Source: Takifugu bimaculatus (Eukaryota > Chordata > Actinopteri > Tetraodontiformes > Tetraodontidae). From it: a DNA stretch of 64,000 nucleotides. Under the pieces are notes generated by a model. That model had not been told where the DNA came from, made no database searches, and saw nothing but the letters and a program-made list of their open reading frames with translations. Position numbers and translations under genes: made by a program. The stretch lies in contig CP034995.1 in the NCBI GenBank assembly GCA_004026145.2, positions 2,004,226-2,068,225 of the forward strand, given 5' to 3'. Of this stretch, positions 12,801-26,500 are shown piece after piece. Within the stretch, counting starts at the first letter, position 1, and each line of letters opens with the position of its first letter.

Positions 12801-15660
12801 TACAGAAACAAATGTTCAGCTTTTTGTCCTGATCCAGAAGATGGAGGCAGGAGCAGCAGTCAACCCATTTGTTTGTTCACACTCAGCTGTCTTCTGCCTT
12901 CTCCGATGGCTCGTTAGTGATGTCAACACGTCCTTCCGTCTTTCTTTTTGTTATTCTAGACAGTCTTATTGACTGTGGCCTCCCAGTTGTGGGTGCTCTC
13001 TTTGTTTGTGTCATTCTGTTTTCTCCAGCTGTCGATGCACTGCTGGCAGAAACACCCCTGAACGCAACACCAAAGAAAAATGGCTCAGTCATCCAATCGC
13101 TCATTCACTTGACTCCCCGTGTGCTGATGGCCACTCAAGGGAAGCCGGGACTGGGGGCTGTGTTTTGGCATCCTGGCAGGTGCCATCTGTCATGCAAGGG
13201 CTGTGTGTGTTGGTGGTGTTAGGCCACAAAGTGTGTAGTGTTCCTGCGTGTTTGCGTAGGAGCATATGCAGATCGCTGCCTTGTTTATGCCTCGTTACGC
13301 CGTTTACGTCTGAGTGTAGGTGAGAGCATATGAGCTCGCGCACTAATGAGAAATATAAGCTAAATTGGACAGACAGAGATGGAATCAAGCCAAGGAGAGA
13401 AGCTGCATCTCAGGCAGGATGAGGTTCCCACACCAGGTCACGATCAATGTGGATGGGGCGGTCTGCCAGATTTGGATCCGATAGCTGAAGGGACAGTGTC
13501 CTCAGCAGCCACATTAGCACATTGATTCCTGCAGCCAGAGATTAAGAGCAACAGTAGGTAAATTCTGTCCTCTTTATAGGTGCCAGATGAGCTTTAGTGG
13601 CCTCTCGGGGGCTGCCATGCTGGATATGGAGCCAGAAACAGAGCAGTACTGCAAACATCTGCAAAATATCTGTGGAACAGGACCTAATGTACAGATGTCA
13701 CTCATGAGGTTGCTGAGACTTTTGTACTTGTATTTCTACTAGCCACAAACTAGGATCAGCCACCAAAGTTGAAGACATGGCCATTTTTTAGAGATGACAG
13801 GATTTCTTATTGTCATTTTCAAACATTTAAACAAAAAGTGGCCTCTATCCTCCTGACTCACCTGTGATGAGGGCAGAGCAGCCTACAGCAGAAAGCTGGA
13901 TGTAGTAGTGCTGAGCAGAGACCTTGGTTTTAACTGTGGACTCAGGCAGGTATACGTGTGTCAATCCTTCCTTTTCCCTACATTTTCTGGTTTCAAATGT
14001 TCTGTTCCGGTTTCTGGTTCATCTGCTCCACCACCTTAGTCAGATGAGGGTTAATTGCTTGTGTTCCTCTCCTGTTTTGGACAGAAAATAAAATGGTCAC
14101 ACAGAGCTGAGTGTCTGAGATTAAAGGTTGTGAAAGTCATTGGGGAAGAAACAATAATGAAAAACGTATTTATTTGACAATGGTTGAACAAAACCAAAGT
14201 GAAAGGGCTACAGTTACTAACACGTGTGCTAGATGGAGTTGTTTGTGTTCCCACATGCAATCTGGGCCTATTTAATCACACATTTAGCTTCCAGCATGAG
14301 TCACTGCAGGGCAGCGGCTCTGAAAACTAAAGGTTATTTTACGTGGTTTGGGCCATCCTAGCGCTGAGAGATGGAATCTACTGTCACATTGGTGCATCTA
14401 TCCTTAGTTTTATGCCCTCTTCTCTTTACCTCCAGGTTCCGGCTGCTCTGCCAGTCCATAATCGCCCACAAGCTCTTCGACTACGTGGTTCTGGTCTTTA
14501 TCTTTCTCAACTGCATCACGGTGGCCCTGGAGAGGCCGAAGATACTCCAAGGCAGTGTAGTAAGGATACATTTCCCTAAATCTTTTCAATATTCTGCAAC
14601 AACACATCAAACTTTATTGATCCTTCGTGCCGCAGTTTCTCCTTTGGATCAAATCAACGGTACCAATAGGAGCCCGTTCAGCGTAGCAATATGTGATTTA
14701 TGTTGATGATTTATGAGGATGATGATGTCATGATGCAGCATATCATCACATTATTTGAGGGTCTCTGGTATTAAATCAGGCTCTGCAGATGATTTTGGTC
14801 CCTCAACAAGCTGCTTCTCATTTGAAAGCAAAATCTAAATTGGTAAAATGCGTCTGTAAATGATGGATGAAAGAGCAATTTGATTATACGGGAGCTCCTG
14901 CATCAGTGGCTTGTGGGCTTGGAGCTGGATTCTGATATCGAGCACGTTTCCACAAGCAGAAGGTGTTTTAAAGACATTTCAAGAGTTCACGTTAACGCTC
15001 TGCAGCTCTTTGAACTTCGGCTTCGAGATTTAATGGTGAATAACGAACCAGAGCAACGAATATCTGTTCAGGAGGATGGAGAAAATTGCTGTCCTGCTCT
15101 TCTTTCACTCTTTTAATTGTCATTTTTTTGAACCAGGAGAGGGTGTTTCTCACAATCTCCAACTATATCTTCACCACCATCTTTGTGGCTGAGATGACCG
15201 TCAAGGTAAAACATCCTTTTTTCTTCTTTCATCTCTTTCTGTCCCCCATCTCCACCTTCCTCTCTATTATTCATTCCCTTTCTCCGCTTCATCCCCTCAT
15301 CATCTCACTCAAGCCTCTGACGGCATTATTTCATCTTCCCTCTTTCATCAGTCACTCCTTGAATTGACCAAAGTCCATTAAATTCTCCTCCACAGATTTT
15401 CCTTCAAGTTTGTGGTTGCGACATTTCACAAAAAAATCACTCCTGAAGATCTGCAGAAGCAGTTTCCTGACATAATCCTTCCCTTTTCCCTCCTTTCCCT
15501 CCTTTTTCTGCTCCAACTGTGCAGATCTTTCAGTTCCTGCTTCCTGACAGCAGAGTTGTAACGTTCCATTAGAGCTGCTCAGCAAGACAATGAAGTTAAT
15601 TAGAAAGCGCTCTCTCTGTCTTCATCTCGCCTTTGGCTAATCCTGGACAGTCCTGTCAAT

Positions 15661-15706
<46 letters not shown>

Positions 15707-18700
15707 GGTTTTCCTCATCTAATCAGATGTCCAGAAGACAGGCCATCGGCCATTATTAAGGACATTGTGTCTCCATTAGAACCATCCTACTGATACACCA
15801 CTGTGAAATACAGATCATCTCCACATCCGGGCAGTGACGTGCCTCTGGCCTCGGGTTGAACTTTTCCTCCTCCATCTGCTGCCTGGATCCTTGTTTACCT
15901 CCATTCCTCCGATCGGTCTTCCGATCGCTCACATCGCCGCCCTGAGCTGCTCACGATTAAATTTTTGCGTCTCTTATCACTAGCTCAGCTCTTTTGTCTC
16001 GCTGTGGGTAATTCAATCATGGGCGCACCATTGTTATCTACTTCATTTTCAGAGCCAAACTCCAGGCAGCTGCTCGCTTCCCCATCTCATCTCTGGCTGC
16101 ACTGCAGCGTGCACGCCTCCGCTTGCGCTGCGATCAGAGGTGTGACCGCTGCAGCCGCTGGAACATGAACGATTGGTGTGTGCAGATGAGCCTGGTCTCA
16201 TTTGTCAACAACATAAATCCGTTTGGATCATTGAGATGTTTACTGGAACACAAAGGTGAAATCGTTCTTCCCATGTGGCGAGACAGGACTTGAAAGATGA
16301 AGGCGCGTACAGTTGAAGCCTTTTCTTCAACATGGTTTCATCAGAGTCAAACCTGCGTGCTTTCACGTTTCACTTGGACCTTCTCCCTTTTGTTCTGGAG
16401 TATTTCTCATGAATATGAAGCAGTGAGACGCTGTCAGAAAGCGGACCGATGTGAGGTTTTCTTTCCTGGACAGCTAAAGCCCTGCAGTCATGTTTGTGTC
16501 ATAACGGGGCCGATGTAGCCCAGCTGCCCTCCGTGTGTCTTCATCTCCTCCCATCGCTTCTCCTCTTCCTCATCTTCTCATCCCTGTCCATTTGCTCTTT
16601 ATATGCTGTTCCGGCCTTGCCTGTCTGTCTCTCAGGAACACTAATTAATTAAGCTTGTATCTCTAAGGCATCACGGAGAAGGCCTCATTTCCTGCACACA
16701 CACACGCACACATACAAACACACACCCACACACACACACACACACACACACAACCCTGCACACCACTGACCTCAGACTTTAGCCTGTATTTTGAAGCTGG
16801 AGAAGGAATAGGTGGCTGAGGTTCAGTTGTCAGTTCTTCACACATTTCCAGACTCCTGAGGCGCTTTGTTAGGCTGCTACACCCAGAATTTCACGGGAGG
16901 CAGCTAAAATTTGCCACAGCAGAAAAGCATAGCGCACTCCTAGAATAAAGCCTGAAATATGATAATTAACGTTTCGCTAACTGGATCATTAGTGTGCAGC
17001 AGCAAAGAAATTGAGTTTGGCTGTGTGCGCTGAACCTTAACATTGCCCATTAAATCCCAGTAGAACATGACTTTATTTTTACGAGAGGATTACAAGCACT
17101 TAGCGTTTTGCCTATCAAGGAGGACAGCACTCGATAACAAAAACTTTTTGAGGGTTGTTTTGTAAGAAAATGTGACAGAATCTAAAAATAGCAGTGATAA
17201 CATGCGAAAAGACAGAAATAAAAATTTAAATATTCCAAAACTGTGTTGGGCCCTGTCGTGCAATTAAAGCAGGAAATGAAACCAAAGAATGATGTTAAAT
17301 TCAAAGTTGAAGAATGACTGGGCGGTCTGAACTACTCCTTTATCAAGTCGTTCCTTACTGGTTTTAATGGCTAACAGTTGATGAATGGCCCGGAATAGTT
17401 TAAAAACCATCTCTCACTAACTTGAACAATTTCGGTCTAGTGGTTCGAGGCTGTAACTTGCAAAGTGCTGTGCAGTACATGGATTTTGAATGTGATTGTG
17501 ACTGTCTCCCACTGCAACAATGAGGTCAGCTGATCCTGTTGCAGATTAGCAGATTTTGATGATAGCACTGATGGCAGCGACCTGCCATTGATTCCCCATG
17601 TATCATGTTTTATCACAGCACTGTTTGATCTGCTTAATGGAGGCTGCGCAGCAGGCCGATACTCCCAAGGGTGCTTCAGAATCTCGGGCTGCTATTAATA
17701 TCAGTGTCTGCGTGTTGGAGCTGGCTGTGCAGCTGGTTGAAAGATGACGAAAGGCCTGTCGTATCCAATGTGACAGAGCTGAGATCTGTGCTACGCCAGG
17801 AACGATGATGTGTCTTAATACACTGAGGGTTTTGGACCCACACTAGAATCAGCGTCTGTTTCCTTGTCTGCACAGTGATGCTTCTTTTGTTTCTCTACAC
17901 TGGTGTCGGCTTTGCCACCCTTTTACGGTCTTCTTTATTATTCTGCTTTCTCACCTTCTGCTTCTGAGCCTGTACATTATTTAAGTGATTCCCTAACAAT
18001 CACCAGCTCCCGTCCTTTAAACCCTTTTTTCACTTTCTTTGTGTTGCTGTGGCGACCGTCTTGGAGTTCAGTATTGAAGAAGCTGTGGAGACTTTTTATT
18101 CCAAATAGATCTTAAGAAAGAGTCAGATACTCCGTAACGTCATCGTGCCTCCTGCTCTACAGCCCAGATGATGTGGAAACATCTGCAGCTTTTCTTCCAT
18201 CCTCTACGCTTTGATTCCATTAGCTTTGCTGCTTTTCTCTGCCACCCCGACCTTCGATAGCTATCTCACAGTCTCCACACAATTTTTAATCTCCAGCCAC
18301 TCAATCGTGTCTCTTCACAAAGTTCCCGTCTCCCTCCTCCTCCTCCTCTGCTCAGCCAAAAGTGTCTAAATGGTGTTACCTGGATTGATTGATCCCAGTT
18401 TAGCCTCTTTGTCCCACTAAAACCAGTAACTTTTCTCATTAGTCTCCCCTGACCTCTAAGAACCTCCAGGTTAACTCCCAAAGTCTCTCTAAAGCCCTGA
18501 AAAATATACTAGGATAATTGCAGACTCCATAAAAGTGTGATTATGTTAAATATTTACTGGTGCCCCATCAGGGCACAATGAGGAGGTCTCGCTTCCACTC
18601 TTGGACGTCTCTGTGGAGCTGATGTGTCAGACAGCTTTGAGACTTTAGAGTGTGTTTGATTTAAGAGGATTTATGGCAGAGTGCAGTGTCAGCACAAATG

Positions 18701-21700
18701 TGCGGGATAAAGATGGTAAAACCCTCTTTCGAGTTCTTTTGTAATGACAGAATTTTCCCTCCATCACAAAACAGTCGGGCAAAATGCAGCCTCCACATAA
18801 AGGGCTTGATAAGCCCTCATGCAGCACTTTAATTCTGTGGGTTGATCATTGCAGGGACACCATGAAGCTAAAGTGTCTCAAAGATTGCCGCTGCTGCGTT
18901 TGAATACTTCATTTTATTTAAATGTTTCCCCTTGTTTCCCACTTTTGTCCCCCCCCCCCCCCCCCCCACTGTCTTGTCCCAGTGCCCAGTTGCCGTTCCT
19001 TTGAAACCATTTACAGAATATGAGAATCTGTCTTCAGGTGGTGTCCATGGGTCTCTACCTGGGGGAGAAAGCCTACCTCAGGAGCAGCTGGAACATCCTG
19101 GATGGTTTCCTTGTCTTCGTGTCCCTCATTGATATCGTGGTGTCCATGGCGGGCGGAGCAAAAATCCTGGGAGTCCTCCGTGTTCTCAGGCTGCTCAGGA
19201 CGCTGCGCCCCCTCAGGTTGGGAGGGTAACTGTTTTATTTATTTTTGAAGAGTCTCTTTCCATTTTTTATCATCTTTCCTATCTCTTTGCCCTCCAGGGT
19301 GATCAGCAGGGCACCAGGACTGAAGCTTGTCGTGGAGACACTCATCACATCCCTCAAGCCCATCGGCAACATCGTCTTAATCTGCTGTGCCTTCTTCATC
19401 ATCTTTGGCATTCTTGGTGTCCAGGTCTGTTATCTACCTCCTGTACCGGTTTCAGCAGAAAACAACATAAATGTCAGAAGAAGGGAAGAACCACGAGTAG
19501 ATTTTTATGAGCAGGAGCTTAATTTTATATCTGTTTCACCCTTTCCTCCTACATCAGATTCAACATTACTCAACAGCTTCACTGAGTTCAGTGAGAAATA
19601 AAACAGAAAACTCTCACGACATCAAGCGCTGCATCCGAGCGACGCTCAATGCGCTACACAAATTGCCTGCCGTTGGCACGACTTCAGCCAATCGAAGCTC
19701 ACTTCTGTTTCTCATCTGGCTGTGTGCGTTTGCCTTCGCAGCTCTTCAAAGGGAAGTTTTACTACTGCGTGGGCTTCGACGTGAAGAACATCACCAACAA
19801 GTCCGACTGTCTGGCTGCCAATTACCGATGGGTTCATCACAAATACAACTTCGACAACCTCGGACAGGTGCGAGAGATGAAAGCCGATGGTGTTTCTGAA
19901 GACTGACCTTACACAGTCCATTTGTGTGTCTCCTCCAGGCTCTCATGTCCCTGTTTGTACTGGCCTCAAAGGACGGCTGGGTCAACATAATGTACCACGG
20001 CCTGGATGCTGTGGGAATTGACCAGCAGGTAACAAAAGCCTGGAGATAAACATGATCAGTACAACAGAAGCAGCTTTGTCTACTAACAATCAGCAGGAAA
20101 ACTCGCTTGATTTGTGTTATAACCTTCATATGGTGGCATCAATCTAGTGTCATGAGAAATAATCCTGCGGCATCAACAATGTGAACTGATCTCCTTTAGG
20201 ATGGAGATTATCTGGGAATCTACGGAGACGCCACCATTCCGGCTGGTTCTCCTCCTCCAGTCCGACACTGAATGACTAATCCTATTTGCACTCTGCTTTC
20301 TACACTCAACACTGCTCTAAATTGACAATCTGACTCTCATCTCCGGTTTCACTGCACCCCAACCTGAATTTTGTTCCCGTAATGACTCCTTGCAATAACC
20401 GGCTCCACAGCCGAGCCGTCCCATCATTCCTTTTTTCTTCTTGCTGCTGTTGGCAGTGCCAGGAGATTCGGACGGTTCAGTCATTGAGTGCTTTATTTCA
20501 TCAAAAGGCTGCCAGAAGCCTGTGTAATCTTCTGAAGTAGACCATAGACTTTTTCTTTGTATTAATAATTAATATTAAATAATTAATCTCCTATTGCCTA
20601 TTATATCCTTGCAAATTGACAATGTTATTGAAGTTAAAAACTGCTGCAGCTAGTGATGATGATAATGATGACGCAGCTGTTTTCTGCCCTTTACTGTTTA
20701 TTATGTTAATATTTCCATGGTGACATGTTTCCTGTAGTTTTGCATCATAGACTTTCTGGGAAACCAGGACTTAATCCGGCAACCTGCTGCGGTTTCATCT
20801 TTCACCACCTTTGTTCTCTGTCCTTCTCCTTTTCCTCCTCCAGCCCATCACCAACAACAACCCATGGATGCTGCTCTATTTTATCTCCTTCCTCCTCATT
20901 GTCAGCTTCTTTGTCCTCAACATGTTTGTGGGTGTTGTGGTTGAGAACTTCCACAAGTGCCGGCAGCATCAGGAGGTGGAGGAGGCCAGGAGACGGGAGG
21001 AGAAACGTCAGCGGCGCATGGAGAAAAAGAGGAGAAGTAAGATCCTGAGAGGCAGGTTGTGAGGAATAGGTGGTGGGGGGTGGATTCAATTAAAATAGAT
21101 GGGATAATGCATGAACCTCCTGGGAGGTTCAGAGCTGGGTGATGGAAGGATGGATATGTGGGAAAGAAAAAAAAAGGAAATCATCATCAGAAGAAGTGGT
21201 TGGTTTATCCTCCACCTTCCTCCGCCTCACCTCTGCTCTCCTCCGTCCCCAGAGGCACAGAAGCTGCCCTACTATGCCTCTTACGGTCCAGCCCGACTGG
21301 CCATCCATACCCTGTGCACCAGCCACTACCTAGACCTGGTCATCACCTTCATCATCTGCATCAACGTTATCACCATGTCTCTGGAGCACTACAGCCAGCC
21401 CCGGGTGAGCGGATGGGGAGTTAGAACACGACTTGGAGATCAACCTGCTGCACCTGCTGCAGTAAAAACACTCAACATTTCTGATTAAACAGCTTTAACT
21501 TCAGTAAAACTGACAAATGGGTTCATTAGTTTAGTAAAATCTGAATTTTGGATTAGGCTCTTATCTTGTGATGAAACGAGCTTCTGATTATCATCATAAC
21601 AGATATTTTCCATCTGACTCATTAGCAGAGCACTCCGGAGCATTCTCTGTTCCTCCTCACCATTCAATGTCCTAATTAATCTCTCTTTTATTAAAGTGAG

Positions 21701-23459
21701 ATTTATTGGCAGAGCAGAGGCACCAAACGAATCACAGGCCGTTTACGTCAGTTTACGATGTTTTCCCTCCTCTGCAAACTCACAAAAGTCCTTTGATTGA
21801 GGAGTTGAAGGGAAGCGATTAAGAGCAACATTTTACTGAAGCTTCAACTTCCTGCTGTTTGTTTTATGGACTGTCTGGTTTATTCCTGTCTCAGTCTCTG
21901 GAGACAGCGCTCAAGTACTGCAACTACGTCTTCACCTCCACCTTTGTGATCGAGGCCTCACTGAAGCTCGTGGCTTTCGGCTTCCGGCGCTTCTTCAAGG
22001 ACAGGTACGGGGGCGACACCCTCGGCTGTTTTCTGACGCTTTTGGTTTGTGTTATTGACCTTTCTGAAGTCATTTTTCCAATACACAAACAATCCCTGCA
22101 CAGCCAATCCAAGCATTTGATTCTTAATAAATGACATTATTCAACTGCAAGAAATCATCAGTTGAGTTTCTCTTCAACATGCATGGGCCACAAATAAAAT
22201 TATGAGCTCTGTAAGATTATTTTTTCTTCAACAAAAACATCTCTGTTTGGAAATTCTAAGCATTAAAAGAGGACTCCTGCTAATATTCTAGGATCTAGAA
22301 TAATTCGGCCCTGTGGAGCAGGTGGTGCTGCTGAATATCATTTCAGATGATACAGCACATACAATCAGGTCCGATTTAGAATCAGAGGAGTTCTGCAGGA
22401 CTCGCTGCCGGATATTTCTGCCGCTTGTGGTTTATGCTCTTTTCGCTCCTCTTCTGTTGCATGTAAACAATCTATTTTAGTCAAAATATTTCTTCCAAAC
22501 TCCACAGTAATGGAGTTCTTTTCTCTATCTCTGTCCTCTTTGTGCCTTGAATGAGGCACGTTGATATGCTGCCACGTGTGGGTGCTTCAGTTCCACAGAG
22601 AATGTGGTAAACTCCCAAAAAAAAATCCCCATTTTTGCCCCAGATTCAGTCCCCCTAGCTGAGCTGTGGAAGAAATCAGAGCAATGTTTACACCACAGTG
22701 GCAGCAATGCAGCCAGGGAGATCGGGGACCACCGTACTTCCTGGATCACAGCACAGTCATGGTTTGAATGTTGGGATCAGTGTCTTAACAGGTTAAAGAG
22801 ACTCATCCCCTTTTTCTCAGCGGCCGGGTGTATTTCTGTGATGGATCATTCACCGCTACCTCCACAAACGTTGTCGCATATGATGTCATTTAAAGCAAGG
22901 TCATCATGAAATATTCCAGCAGTCATCACTTCAGCAGCTCTGAAAGGGAGGAAGAGCAGCTCATGTAGCAATAAAAATGTTCTGCCAGCCTCCGTGTAAA
23001 TATTCATGGCAGGAAGTGGCCTTCAGGTAATGTCCGGCTCTTTCTCTGCCAAGTCTCCTGTGAGAGAATCCTTTAAATTAAGCTTACAGTTGTTGTACAA
23101 TATTCATATTCATTGGTAAAGTCATATAAATGATGACTTTCACTAAGGAAAGACTTGACCTCATCTCCAGCTTTATGCCTTTAAAAACCTGTGTGTGTGT
23201 GTCTGTGTGTGTGTGTGTGTTTGTCTGTGTAGGTGGAACCAGTTGGACCTGGCCATTGTGCTGCTGTCAGTGATGGGTATAACCCTAGAAGAGATAGAGA
23301 GCAATGCCTCCCTCCCCATCAACCCCACCATCATCAGGATAATGAGGGTACTCAGGATAGCACGAGGTACGCCACGCACGCACTGTACACACACATGCAC
23401 ACACGCACACGCACGCACACACACACATGCACACGCACGCACGCACACACATGCACGCA

Positions 23460-23515
<56 letters not shown>

Positions 23516-26500
23516 GCTATCCCTCACCCTATTCCAACCTTAACTCAAAGTGTAAAACTTGAAGCAGCCTATGTAACTGCGGTAACTGCAGGGTTTGGCC
23601 TCTGACCTCCTTTAGGGTTAAAGGCAGTGTCATATCCTTTGTCTGTGCCTTTGTTGTCTTGTCTTTGCTTGTTCACATCAAGGTCTGTGATCATTCTGAA
23701 GGATATCTTCTTCATGAAACATGAACACTTTCCCTCAATAGGTGCCGTTTTTCTCTCTCGGCTGAACCCGACTCAGCGTCTTTCTTCCCTAAATCAGAAT
23801 TCCCTCTTTGTAAGACCAGGAAAAATGGAGGGTTGGCCCTCTGCGCTGAACCGCTTCCTCTTAACATCTCGTTGATGAGGATAAAGGGTTATTTCATCCA
23901 TCTCACTTAAGGCTCGTCCTCAATCTGTTGCCCTCTGTCCCTGTAGAGCAGCCGAAGGGCCACTGACTCATGAGTAATATTCTAATTGTGGCGCAGACTG
24001 TAGTTGTTAACCAGCTACTGAGGTATTTAATGATAAATCTGAAGGCGACAGGTGATTTTTACTCTTTTCTCTTCCCTCCTCTGCCTTAATGTTAATTGAC
24101 TTGTGTGACTCTGGGGAAAAGAATATTTCACCATCATCAGCACATACAGGACAAGTGACATTAATATGTATTCATTATCTAAAATATGATGGGAGTTTAC
24201 AAGCTATAGACAGCGTTAGCTGTTTACCAGAGCGACATCATAGTGTTTTAATTGAAATAGTTGTAATCTGGTTTAACAGAGAAGTTGTGTGCAGGGTTTG
24301 ATCTCTTCCCCTCAGGCTGACGGGAATGACGTTACAGTTCAATTTGATCTCTTTCTCTCTGAGCAGCTATCCGTGCTTTTGCATGAATGTTTGGAGACTG
24401 TCTATTAACACTATCTGTGTTTTGTACATTTGTATTGCATGCAAACAGAGTTTTTTCCCCTTGGACATAGAGATGAAGCTCTGACTAAAGTTCGAACGAA
24501 GAAAGGGTGTAACAAAAAAACTAGATCGACTCATTAGTAGATCAACCATCTCCATCACTCATGACCACCACAAACCTGACCACCGTCCTCCTCCCTGCAG
24601 GCATTTCCCATCAGGACATGACTGAATTAATATACATTTATTTTACATTTCCATCGGCCACCGGCCACCATCTTTACCCATTTTGAATGGTGAGTCTGGA
24701 ATCTGCTCCATCGATCCATCCTGTTTTATCTGTGTCCTCCAGGCTTTCCTGTTGCATCAGTCCTTTTGTTCTATACATGAGGTGTAGTTACAGAAAACCT
24801 CAGACCAATGTTGCACCCCCAGAGCTGCACCCCCTCCTTCTCTCTCACACTCTGTTCTCCCCCCTCCAGTGCTGAAGCTGCTGAAAATGGCCACTGGGAT
24901 GAGAGCTCTGCTGGACACCTGTGGTCCAGGCTCTGCCTCAGGTGTGTCTCATATGTTTCGTTACACACATACACACACCCACAATTTCCAGCTTATCTAC
25001 AGGACAACAAGTTAACTTAATTAACATTTGTGGAATGATAAACGGTCAGCCAGGACAGAAGCTCCCTGAGAATTATGACTTTTTTGCCATCTTCCTCATA
25101 CTGTTCCAGCACTGAGAAACCAGCCTGGTGTTATTAAATTAACCTGTTTTAATTGCACCCTAATTCTTACTGGGAAAAGTTCATCTCCCGTGAAAAATGA
25201 ATACACACCTTAGTTCTGGATTTCATTAAAAAAAGAGACATAAGGCAATGTTTTGGAAATAGAAAGCATAAAGCGGAGTGAGTGTCTAGAGTGTGTCTCT
25301 GTGACAGGTTGTTTCCTTTAATCACTGTCATTAAGCCTCCATCAGTTTAGTGAGTAATCACGTCCAATTTCCCTCATCAGAAGCCCAAACTGCATCTGAA
25401 TATTCAGACAGATTAAAAGAGGAGCGGCAGAAATATTTCTACCAGATAACTAATGGGTCACTGCTGTGTTTGGTTTGAAAAATAGCCCAACTAATCAAAC
25501 AGGACAGGATTCTGTCATAGAAACAAATTTGCATCATCAATGACAGCTTCTGATTCCTGAACATTTTTCAATATTCTATTTCCTCCCATTTTTTAAAACC
25601 TTTATCTGTTGACTGATTGATGTTCCTGATGAAAGTCAGGTGGTGGAGGAGTCTGTGCCCACAGTCATATATTTACACAAGTATCTTTTTTAATTGTATT
25701 TATTTATTTGACTCTCTGTATTCTCAAATCTGAAGCCGTATTGTGCTAAACTACATTTTTTCTTTTAAAAAAGACCCTTTTTACATTAATGAAAAGCCTT
25801 CTAGGAGGAGGTTTGTGGAGAAAACTTCACACATACACACATATGGAAATCTGCTCCAGCTCAGCAGCTGATGTTGGAAGTATGCAAACAATTTTCCTTC
25901 AGCGCTACAATCGATAGTTTCCTTCCCCTCCCTGTCTGTCATTTAGACACATTTATTGTTGGCTTTTTTTGCTCCTTTTTCTGTGGTTAAAACTTCAACT
26001 TCAACAAAAGCACAGTTGAGGTTCCCGGTGAAGCATTATGATAAACACAGACTGGTTTGAGACGTCTCTCACTGTCCTCCTGCACCCATCTGGGGAAGCC
26101 CGGATCCTCTCCTCATCTACATCCTGCAGATCCGCCAGAGGTGCTCCAGGCCTGGATGGGAGATGTAGCCCCTCCAGCACATTCCTGAGCCTGTCTCAGA
26201 GTGTCCTCCTGATTGTACCTGACCTTCAGGAGACACCCTGACCACCATAACTGGGTCGAGGAAAAACTTCTCAGTGTAATACAAAAGGCTAAATTATGTC
26301 TCAGCAGTCGTTTTTTGACATGTGGGAACTCGTTTACCATGGAGACCGAAAGACTTTAGTCAGAGTTTAATATTCTTTGAAACGTCGGCCTACATGACTG
26401 CAAGGAAATGGAGCATCAGCCCCAGGCATGGCCTTGACTCCTCCTCCCAGTCCATCGTCCTCTCCTCCATCTGCCTCTCATTGTCTCATCCTGCTGCAGT

